NCBI GenBank assembly: GCA_048499435.1 | Contig: JASNZW010000009.1 | Coordinates: 73,744 to 137,743 of the forward strand | Origin: DAOTWC01 sp048499435 | GTDB lineage: Bacteria > Chloroflexota > Anaerolineae > Aggregatilineales > Phototrophicaceae | Length of the DNA stretch: 64,000 nucleotides | Direction of reading: 5' to 3' | Shown: positions 50,901-56,558 of the stretch, piece by piece | Layout: the number at the start of each line of letters is the position of its first letter | Position numbering within the stretch: the stretch's first letter is position 1 | Translations under genes and position numbers: made by a program | Notes under the pieces: generated by a model | Told to the model about the DNA's origin: nothing | Seen by the model: only the letters and a program-made list of their open reading frames with translations | The model's database searches: none

Positions 50901-52415
50901 CAGCCGTTCACGCTCATCCAGAACGGCGGGGCCGACATCACACCGCCGCCCGGCATGTTCAGCCTGAACCGCGGCGACTCGCTGCTGATCTCAGTGCCGC
51001 CGACCGCCGACATGGACGCGGGCGTGGTGTTCGCCACCGCGCGCTTTGAGGCGACAGCCGCGCTCACCCTCATCTGCCCCAGCAGCAGCCCGCTGACGCC
51101 AACGCCCACCGCCCCCGGCGGCCCGGCGGTCGCGGATAACGCGCCGCGCGCCGACGGCCTGGGCGCGGGCGTGTTCGCGCTGTCGCTGCCCGCCCTCACC
51201 GGCAGCGGCGACACCTTCAGCGGCCCGACCTGCGGCGTAAGCTGCCCGGTGTGGCGCGTCTACCACAGCGACGACACCGGCGACTGGGAAATCTACCGCC
51301 TCGACGGCGCGCTGGACGGCCAGACGCAGCGCACGAACCTCTCGCACGGGCCAGGGGCCAGCGATATGTCGCCCAGCCGCTCGCCTGACGCGCGCTGGAT
51401 CGCCTTCACCAGCAACCGCGACAGCGTCGCGGGCCAGCCAGAAAACTGGGAAATCTACATCGCCAGCGCCAGCGGCGACCCGGCCAGCGTCCGGCGCGTG
51501 ACGCACAACACCTTCGCGCTGGACACCAACCCGGCCTGGGGGCCAAACAACGCCGTCGTCTACCAGACAACCCGCCACGGCAACTGGGAGCTGTACCTGG
51601 TTGACATGGAAACGGGCCGCGAATACCGCCTGACCGACAGCGCCTGGAACGAGATCAACCCGGTGTGGTCGCCCGACGGCAGCCGCGTCGCCTTCCAGAG
51701 CGACCGTGACGGCCGCTGGCACATCTACGTGCTGGACCTGGCGGCGCGCAGCATCACGCAGCTCACCGACGACACCCCCGCCGCGCCGCGCTACGACGTG
51801 GACCCGCAGTTCGCGCCGGACGGCAGCCGCATCGCCTTCCGCCGCTACGAGCAGCCCGGCGGCCGCAGCACACTGATGCTGATGGACGCCGACGGCCAGC
51901 GCGCGCGCGCCATCACCGCGCCCGACATGGACGCCACCAACCAGGCGTGGTCGCCCTCTGGCCGGCTGATCGCCTTCCAGGCCGTGCGCGCCGGCCAGCT
52001 TGACGTGTACGTGTACGACACGGCCAGCGGCCAGACGCGCCAGCTCACCGACAGCGCCATCCCGGACTACGCGCCGACCTGGCTGTGCGGTGACGACATC
52101 GTTGTGTTCACGTCGGACGTCTCTGGCAGCCCGGACATCTACGAAGCCCCGGCCCTGCCGGTGGACGCGCCCGCTGTGGACGTGGCCGCCGAGGCCGAGC
52201 GCCTGACGTTCGAGCCGGCCAACGACATCTACCCGCAGAACATGCCGCCGAAAGAGTTCGCCAGCCGCGAAGGCCAGACGAGCGACGGCGTGTTCGGCCT
52301 GCAAACCGAGTTCCTGCTGCCGGCGGCCAACGTGACGCCGCCCGACCTGTCGCAGGACAGCGCGCGCGCGGACGACTGGAGCAGCATCAACACCTGCCCC
52401 GCGCCCGGCGCCTGA
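44976..52415 (+). CDS. Giant secreted PKD-repeat protein with C-terminal TolB-like propeller
   Basis: 2479 residues. A signal peptide (TVTLLLVILLLALPGSAALR, residues about 19-38) leads into a Pro/Thr/Ala-rich stalk with four near-identical 15-residue repeats of TDAPPEATAEPTAPA (about 78-138). Many PKD/Ig-like beta domains follow, marked by SWEWDLGDGSPPQTF, SWSWDFDGDGVEDSSERNPA and SWAWDFDNDGTVDSTAQNPC. From about 1500 to 2030 come at least four CARDB/SpaA-like repeats spelled VFTVTNSG...TFTITDGSG...LDPYAGYTF. Residues about 2095-2420 are PD40 blades (WSPDGSRVAFQSDRDGRWHI, FAPDGSRIAFRRYEQPGGRS). No LPXTG or C-terminal membrane anchor is seen. It is probably an extracellular binding or adhesion protein. 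A strong terminator follows. Confidence 0.9.
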   Translation: MKLSRQSRSARHAQRRSTLTVTLLLVILLLALPGSAALRAQESPTPTATAAAGATDTPTDPPPAITSTVTLTSPPPSATDAPPEATAEPTAPATDAPPEATAEPTAPATDAPPEATAEPTATATDAPPEATAEPTAPATDAGAPQQSPQTSCRLEISDQGDSNPYTFRFTAISAGPPTTTFTYGWNMGNGTTFGDLAVVDYTYPTAGSFIITLTCTPSTGAPFVLTGTVLVTSNPIAAFDLLPGSVVIGLPPFTISTLNRSSGGSLSYQWVINTSSDPLAPGIYTATTENISYTFPGYGSYWFHLFATDLAGTTVIASQQLTLQEPPPLARFDMTPTDGLSPLTVTFAGVDQGGGPITSWEWDLGDGSPPQTFATNAPFTYTYTIDPLAYPSGRTFIVRLRYTGPGGFGEFAREVGVYPASEPVDARFSWQIQGNAGGGLVTVCFTNLSAGPWVNSYWDWEDDGVYDLQTTDSIVCRDFPEGPRVVRLWVADSMAATPAAPSGATSDAAENVSVVAAPVASFTAAPGTTITWGDLISFTDTSTGTITSWSWDFDGDGVEDSSERNPANIALGQTVGALGGNTIRLTVTGPGGSSYAEMLIVVARRAITCAISGPALVVPNVGVQTYTGAVSDLQGRAVSYTWRVTGTDSVPPNTLPLEVTGGPAAAVSSLPLDFAAFGPGTFVITLDAQTADGASCSATQTVTHNWRPLVCQMLTNPALPSPHYPSTTSYNFTVDTANLNLDGRAISSIRWAVNGTAQPAADDQPTFARQWLSPTTETIRYDIEVNNGDGTTSSCYEEVPVTVQSWPALTCDNLTGTFSPQPITPDNPTRTYTYTAAVGGAAGRTVTYTWTVAGGTITSTNPRVNNPNATVQWNAAAGSFPPAPTDESIAYTAQVTNPDGTTDSCNRSQAIGVTVNRLVCNTPTGDVNPVVGETENYSPALVNGYGRPVTLAWEFQTYNTVTSTWENVTPAPNLTANPFSYQFLIPDAQYRLRYNAAVAAAGGIPADSCGPSPWLSLAVDNTDVVFDCDSFTSPAPVLSASANYPFTISMDNGNGLPLNYTWVLVGPGTTERALGTYTGLTGNGTLAFPPPPSTGFPGAAFGPVDDYTVRVDVSSSASGVTYTCSMARPLTVGTLNVSYSFLDSGGGAVNASAVEVGREICFTNGSSTSHGGIDAMTYNWNFGTTNNSLGVATQAGQNPSPACFSFTQPSGPGGYTVTLTGEALDLNGVPNGRTASYNITFYVYGTQSIAIDRSSEQFAPTTMSFTPIGVNITNGYSWLFEQWDGAAWVNFPNNTKTGPGTVNQFFGTPGRYRATVSGSGPLGVTTAQAEFELLALTSIRAAFTPAPYGGMAPLNVCFTDRSASSAPITSWAWDFDNDGTVDSTAQNPCTTYTAGGTSYTVTLNITNANGQTATATNVVRTYRDWESSASFSITPQGAGRYCFTANITGVTLLGWNFGDGTTGGPTSPICTTYGASGTYVVSMEIRNPTTGETGTIQRGLDVVLGGGPAPSLSVTATCSADRTATFRVTNSGGAMTVADIVTVRDVNGSVIRTESLLLAAGSFRDIILTDMDGPVTLTTLDSALSVSTGCSYRPVISVAPACGAGSLPVFTVSNARPTDGPMAAPQPFTITNSGGSTVLSGSFELTLGETSEAFSVPAGSNPYDTYTFNSSGAVGTFAVSQGCAAQPTFTVTSQCVAGDPVFTVTNTSANPMVVAQAFTITGSAVGDVTPAPGTFQLAAGAAASFTLIGLDPYDDYTFTTSGFAGSATETRSCGAPALTVTSACASPLVFTVTNSGANMLLPQTFTITDGSGADVTPAPGTFNLTAGGTASFTLTGLDPYAGYTFASSGFAGTLNLTQDCARPALAAVSSCTDPLVFTVTNSGGDMLAAQPYTVRAAGGAPLASGALNLAGGASQTITLTGISPYGGRTLETAGFAGAFSQTQTCAAPRLVVRGDCATSPASFTVINNGGDMLLDQPFTLIQNGGADITPPPGMFSLNRGDSLLISVPPTADMDAGVVFATARFEATAALTLICPSSSPLTPTPTAPGGPAVADNAPRADGLGAGVFALSLPALTGSGDTFSGPTCGVSCPVWRVYHSDDTGDWEIYRLDGALDGQTQRTNLSHGPGASDMSPSRSPDARWIAFTSNRDSVAGQPENWEIYIASASGDPASVRRVTHNTFALDTNPAWGPNNAVVYQTTRHGNWELYLVDMETGREYRLTDSAWNEINPVWSPDGSRVAFQSDRDGRWHIYVLDLAARSITQLTDDTPAAPRYDVDPQFAPDGSRIAFRRYEQPGGRSTLMLMDADGQRARAITAPDMDATNQAWSPSGRLIAFQAVRAGQLDVYVYDTASGQTRQLTDSAIPDYAPTWLCGDDIVVFTSDVSGSPDIYEAPALPVDAPAVDVAAEAERLTFEPANDIYPQNMPPKEFASREGQTSDGVFGLQTEFLLPAANVTPPDLSQDSARADDWSSINTCPAPGA
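45208..45390 (+). repeat. 45-nt in-frame tandem repeat encoding the Pro/Thr stalk
   Basis: Four copies of a 45-nt unit starting GACGCCCCGCCAGAGGCCAC, differing by single bases (for example GCGCCC against GCGACC). In-frame repeats like this change copy number easily, so stalk length may vary between strains. Confidence 0.85.
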
Positions 52416-52440
52416 CGCCGCGCCCGCCAACCAACCGCGA

Positions 52441-52477
52441 AAGCCCCCCCTCCGGCGTGCCGGAGGGGGGGCTTTTT
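52441..52477 (+). terminator. Intrinsic terminator after the giant gene
   Basis: A 15-bp GC-rich perfect stem (AAGCCCCCCCTCCGG / CCGGAGGGGGGGCTT) with a CGTG loop, followed by TTT, 26 nt after the stop codon. Confidence 0.88.
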
Positions 52478-52547
52478 GCGCGCTGGTCGGCTATCATTGA
52501 GGGAGAGATCAGCAGGCGGCGCGCCGGTCGCGCCGGGGGGCAGTGAA

Positions 52548-53357
52548 ATGAGCGCTCCACCTGTGTTTGTGGTTTCGGGCAGCGCCGGGGCCAGCGGGTC
52601 GCGCCTGGCGAACACCGCGCTGGCCCAGTTTCTGGCGGCGGAAACGCCGGTGCTCGTCGTGCCGGAGGTGCGCACCGACGCTCAGCTTCAGGCGGTGGTT
52701 GACCAGGCGGCGGCCCAGGGCGGCCTGATCGCGCACACGCTGGTTGACGCCGGCCTGCGCGCCCGCCTGGCCGACCTGGCGCGCGCGCGCGGCGTGGCGG
52801 CCGTTGACCTGATCGGCCCGCTGCTGGACGAGCTGGCGCGGCTGCTGGACCAGCAGCCTGCCGGCCAGCCCGGCCTGTACCGCCGGCTGCACGAGGAAGA
52901 CGTCAAGCGCATCGAGGCCATCGAGTTCACCGTTGCGCACGACGACGGCAAGCGGGCGCACAACCTGGCGCAGGCCGAGATCGTCCTCATCGGTGTGTCG
53001 CGCGTGGGCAAGACGCCGCTGAGCATCTACCTGTCCACGATGGGCTGGAAGGTCGCCAACGTGCCGCTGATCAAGGGTGTCACGCCGCCGCCGGCCCTGT
53101 TCGAGATTGACCGGCGGCGCGTTATCGGCCTGACGGTTGAGCCAGGGCAGCTCATCGCGTATCGCCAGCGGCGCGGCCAGCACCTGGGGCTGCCCGGCGG
53201 GTCGTATACCGACCCGGCGGCGCTGTTCGACGAGCTGGAGTTCGCCCGCGCGCTGTTCCGCCGGCACGGTTTCGCCAGCGTGGACATGACCGACAAGCCT
53301 GTTGAGGAAGCGGCCAGCGAGATCGCCGGGCGCATGATCCGGCGGCTGGCGGAGTGA
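52548..53357 (+). CDS. Pyruvate,phosphate dikinase / PEP synthase regulatory protein (DUF299)
   Basis: 269 residues from the ATG at 52548 (upstream in-frame codons to 52476 overlap the terminator region). The family signatures are VFVVSGSAGASGSRLANTAL at the start, VKRIEAIEFTVAHDDGKRAH in the middle, and the P-loop IGVSRVGKTPLSIYLSTMGW near 155-174. The end has RIRRL-like helices. Members are bifunctional kinase/pyrophosphorylases that inactivate and reactivate PPDK or PEP synthase by ADP-dependent phosphorylation of a threonine (established). No target gene is in the window. It is a single gene, convergent with the following glycosyltransferase. Confidence 0.93.
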   Translation: MSAPPVFVVSGSAGASGSRLANTALAQFLAAETPVLVVPEVRTDAQLQAVVDQAAAQGGLIAHTLVDAGLRARLADLARARGVAAVDLIGPLLDELARLLDQQPAGQPGLYRRLHEEDVKRIEAIEFTVAHDDGKRAHNLAQAEIVLIGVSRVGKTPLSIYLSTMGWKVANVPLIKGVTPPPALFEIDRRRVIGLTVEPGQLIAYRQRRGQHLGLPGGSYTDPAALFDELEFARALFRRHGFASVDMTDKPVEEAASEIAGRMIRRLAE

Positions 53358-53373
53358 CCGCCCGGCCCGCGCG

Positions 53374-54714
53374 TCAGACGCTGGCGTACAGCGCGTCGTA
53401 CAGCGCGTCGTACTCCGCGCCCATCGCCTCGACGGTCTTAACTGGCCGGATACCCGCCCGCAGCGCCGGCAGCAGGTCGGGGTCGGCCAGCAGCCGCTGG
53501 AGCTGGCAGGCGAGCGCGTCGCTGCTGCCGCGCTCGAACAGCAGCCCATCAACCTCGCCGCGCACCAGCTCGTTCATGCCGGGCATGTCGGTGGCGATCA
53601 CCGGCGTGCGCGTGGCGAACGCCGACGGGATAATCAGCGGGAAGTCGTACCAGGTGGACGGCACGACCAGCGCGTCTATCTCCGCCAGCACCGCGCCGAT
53701 GGCGTCGTGCGGGAAAAGGCCCGGAAAGCTGATGCGCGGGTCAGCGGCGGCCAGCGCCAGCAGGCTTTGGCCGTAGGCCGGCGCTTTGTCAAGGCTGCCG
53801 TACAGCTTCAGCGTCACCGGCGCGTCCGGGCCGAGCGCTTTGACGGCGCGGATGAGGATGTCTGGCCCTTTGAGGGCGACCATCTGGCCGATAAAGCCCA
53901 GCCGCAGCGTGCCGGGCGCTGGCCGGCCGGGGCTGGCCTGCGCCCAGGCGGTGTCGAAGCCGTAGGGTGAAAAGCGGATGCGGTCAGCGGGCACGCCGTA
54001 TTCAATCAGCAGGTTCTGGAACAGGCGCGAGGCCGTCACAATGACGTCCACCTGCGCCAGCGCCGCGCCCAGAAACGCGAAGCGGTCCTCCCAGTCGCCG
54101 TGCATCCCGCGCACGCCCCGCTGCCGCGTGATCAGCGGGATTTTGCCGAGGCGCAGCAGCGCCGGCGCGAGCGCCGCCTCCGGCAGCAGCGCGTTGGACC
54201 AGCGGAACACTTTGGTGTCCGCCAGGTTGCAGCGGGCGCATTTCCAGGCGCTCTCCGGCCCGCTGCACAACTGCCCGTCGCTGTGCAGCAGCGTGTTGCG
54301 GTTGCACAGGAACCAGAAATCGGTCGCTGTCAGCACGACCGGCAGGCCGGCGCGCTTCGCCGCCGTAATCACGCTGGCGGACAGGCTGTAGCACGAGGTG
54401 ATGTGAACGATGTCGGGGCGGTCCTGCGCGAGCCAGGCGTCAAGATACGCCTCAACCTGGGGGTTGTTGTAGGTGTGGCGGAAAACGTCGGCGGCGCGCT
54501 TCCAGTTGAAGTGTAGCCGGCGCACCGGCACGCCCTGGAACGTGTCGTCGCTGACGGTGATGGCCGCGCTGGGGGCGGTGTCCCAGCCCTCAGCGCACAA
54601 CACCTGCACCGTGTGCCCCTGCGCGATCAGCGCGCGCGCCAGGCCGACGGTCAGCGTTTCGGTCCCGCCCGTGTGCCCCGGCGGGAAAAAGTGTGTGATG
54701 AACAGAATCTTCAT
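53374..54714 (-). CDS. Glycosyltransferase family 4
   Basis: 446 residues from the ATG at 54714, where the GT-B fold begins: MKILFITHFFPPGHTGGTET. A Cys cluster (FWFLCNRNTLLHSDG, then WKCARCNL, near 150-190) matches the CxxC region seen in a subgroup of GT4 enzymes. The C-terminal half has RLGFIGQMVALKGPDILIRA and VVPSTWYDFPLIIPSAFATR in place of the usual EX7E, with Asp for the first Glu. It presumably builds a cell-surface glycan. It is divergent from the WecE-like gene, 279 nt away, and the gap between them shows no repeat. Confidence 0.88.
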   Translation of the reverse strand: MKILFITHFFPPGHTGGTETLTVGLARALIAQGHTVQVLCAEGWDTAPSAAITVSDDTFQGVPVRRLHFNWKRAADVFRHTYNNPQVEAYLDAWLAQDRPDIVHITSCYSLSASVITAAKRAGLPVVLTATDFWFLCNRNTLLHSDGQLCSGPESAWKCARCNLADTKVFRWSNALLPEAALAPALLRLGKIPLITRQRGVRGMHGDWEDRFAFLGAALAQVDVIVTASRLFQNLLIEYGVPADRIRFSPYGFDTAWAQASPGRPAPGTLRLGFIGQMVALKGPDILIRAVKALGPDAPVTLKLYGSLDKAPAYGQSLLALAAADPRISFPGLFPHDAIGAVLAEIDALVVPSTWYDFPLIIPSAFATRTPVIATDMPGMNELVRGEVDGLLFERGSSDALACQLQRLLADPDLLPALRAGIRPVKTVEAMGAEYDALYDALYASV

Positions 54715-54993
54715 TGGCTGGCCTTGTAGCGACGGTGCGGCTGCTGGCAAGCGCAGGCTGCTGATAACGTAAAGTATAGGGCATTTTGCCGCCACAAAAC
54801 TTAAAAGCGGCTGGCCGCGCCGGGCGATATGGTTGTGCAAGGTAGAAATATTAGAATACAGATTACGGCGAATTGCGAACAGCGGCGAATCCCCGCCCGC
54901 CTGAGCGCGGGCGGCGGGGCGCGGCGCAGCAGGCTGAGACCGGCCCGCGATCCGCTGGATTTATTCAGAACGCTTTTACACAGGGTAAACCAC

Positions 54994-56127
54994 ATGTATC
55001 ACATCCCTTTTAACCGCCCCGGCCTGGGCGGGAATGAGCACGAGTACGTCAACCAGGTGTTTGCCAACCGCCACGCCTCCGGCGACGGCCCGTTCACGAA
55101 GCGGTGTCACGCCCTGCTGGAGCAGATTATCGGCGCGCCGCGCGTCCTGCTGACCACAAGCTGCACCCACGCGCTGGAGATGGCCGCGCTGCTGCTGAAC
55201 CTCCAGCCGGGCGACGAGGTGATCGTGCCGTCGTTTACGTTCGTCTCCAGCGTAAACGCCTTTGTGCTGCGCGGCGCGCGCCCCGTGTTTGTGGATATCC
55301 GCCCTGACACGCTCAACCTGGACGAAACGCAGCTTGAGCGCCTCATCACGCCGCGCACGCGCGCGGTCGTCGTCGTCCACTACGCCGGCGTCGCCTGCGA
55401 GATGGACGCCATCAACGCCATCGCCCGGCGGCACGGGCTGGCCGTCATTGAGGACAACGCGCACGGCCTGTTCGGGCGCTACAAGGGGCGCAGCCTGGGC
55501 ACGTTCGGCGCGCTGGCGACACAGAGCTTCCACGAGACCAAGAACATCTCGTGCGGCGAGGGCGGCGCGCTGGTCATCAACGACGCGCAGTACATCGAGC
55601 GCGCCGAGATCATCCGCGAGAAAGGCACGAACCGCAGCCAGTTTTTCCGCGGCCACGTGGACAAGTACACCTGGGTGGATATCGGCTCCAGCTACCTGCC
55701 GTCCGACTTCCTGGCGGCCCTGCTCTACGCCCAGCTTGAGGCCCGCGACCGCATCCAGGCCAGCCGCCGCCGCATCTGGGAGCGCTACGCCGCCGAGCTG
55801 CCCGCCTGGGCCGCCGCGCATGGCGTCCGCCTGCCGGTCATTCCGCCGCACTGTGACCAGCCCTACCACATTTTCTACGTCATCGCGCCGTCGCTGGCCT
55901 TCCGCCAGGCGCTGATGGCGCACCTCAAAGCGCACGACATCCTCAGCGTGTTCCACTATCTGCCGCTGCACCAGTCGGTGATGGGCCAGCAGTTCGGCGG
56001 CCAGCCGGGCGACTGCCCGGTGACGGAGGACCTCAGCGACCGCCTGCTGCGCCTGCCGCTGTACAACGACCTGACCGCCGCCGAGCAGGACCGCGTTATC
56101 GCGGCGATTCAGTCGTTCGCGGGGTGA
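54994..56127 (+). CDS. wecE: dTDP-4-amino-4,6-dideoxygalactose transaminase (DegT/DnrJ/EryC1 family)
   Basis: 377 residues, close to E. coli WecE/RffA (376). The match is strong along the whole chain: IPFNRPGLGGNEHEYVNQVF, EMAALLLNLQPGDEVIVPSF, VHYAGVACEMDAI, and FHETKNISCGEGGALVINDA with the PLP-binding Lys in HETKN. REKGTNRSQFFRGHVDKYTW is identical in pattern to WecE, as is VFHYLPLH near the end. It would convert dTDP-4-keto-6-deoxyglucose to the 4-amino sugar for a surface glycan. An in-frame upstream extension to 54829 is unlikely because the family starts with the IPFN motif. Confidence 0.93.
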   Translation: MYHIPFNRPGLGGNEHEYVNQVFANRHASGDGPFTKRCHALLEQIIGAPRVLLTTSCTHALEMAALLLNLQPGDEVIVPSFTFVSSVNAFVLRGARPVFVDIRPDTLNLDETQLERLITPRTRAVVVVHYAGVACEMDAINAIARRHGLAVIEDNAHGLFGRYKGRSLGTFGALATQSFHETKNISCGEGGALVINDAQYIERAEIIREKGTNRSQFFRGHVDKYTWVDIGSSYLPSDFLAALLYAQLEARDRIQASRRRIWERYAAELPAWAAAHGVRLPVIPPHCDQPYHIFYVIAPSLAFRQALMAHLKAHDILSVFHYLPLHQSVMGQQFGGQPGDCPVTEDLSDRLLRLPLYNDLTAAEQDRVIAAIQSFAG

Positions 56128-56154
56128 TGGGGGGCGCGCCGGGGGGCGTGGCCG

Positions 56155-56290
56155 TGCAACCTCACCCCTAAATCCCCTCTCTTATGGAGAGGGGATTTAG
56201 GGGTGAGGTTGCGTTAGGGACTTAGGGGTGAGGTTGCGTCGGCGATTTAGGGGTGAGGTTGTATCAGCGCTTTAGGGGTGAGGTCTCCGT
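56155..56290. repeat. Palindromic repeat cluster 13
   Basis: A symmetric form: CCTCACCCCTAAATCCCCTC, TTATGG, then GAGAGGGGATTTAGGGGTGAGG, that is the right palindrome extended to both ends, followed by three GATTTAGGGGTGAGGTTG echoes. Nothing else is seen in 56128-56391. Confidence 0.9.
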
Positions 56291-56391
56291 GGCCGCGGCT
56301 GCGCCAGGCCTTTACACCTGCGGTTTCCGCGCCCCTTTAGCGGTAAACTTCACGCAGCATATATCGGACTGGTGAGGGTTTCAGAATCCAA

Positions 56392-56544
56392 ATGGCAGCG
56401 CAGGTGCGCGTGATCCACCACCCCCGCAACCGGGGCGGCGGCGCGCAGTACGACGTGTGCGACCTGCGCCGCCTGTACCCCCTGCTGGCGCTGTGGCGCG
56501 AGCTGGTGTGGCGCAAGGAACACCTGAAACCGGCTGGCGGCTGA
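56392..56544 (+). CDS. Small ORF upstream of the spermidine-synthase-like gene
   Basis: 50 residues, basic and with one hydrophobic segment (RRLYPLLALWRELVWRKEHL). It ends 14 nt before the start of the next gene on the same strand. Its codon use is like neighbouring genes (third-position G/C), but there is no recognised family and only a weak ribosome-binding site. It could be a leader peptide or a small membrane-associated partner, or may not be translated. Confidence 0.4.
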   Translation: MAAQVRVIHHPRNRGGGAQYDVCDLRRLYPLLALWRELVWRKEHLKPAGG

Positions 56545-56558
56545 CAGAGGGGGCCTGG

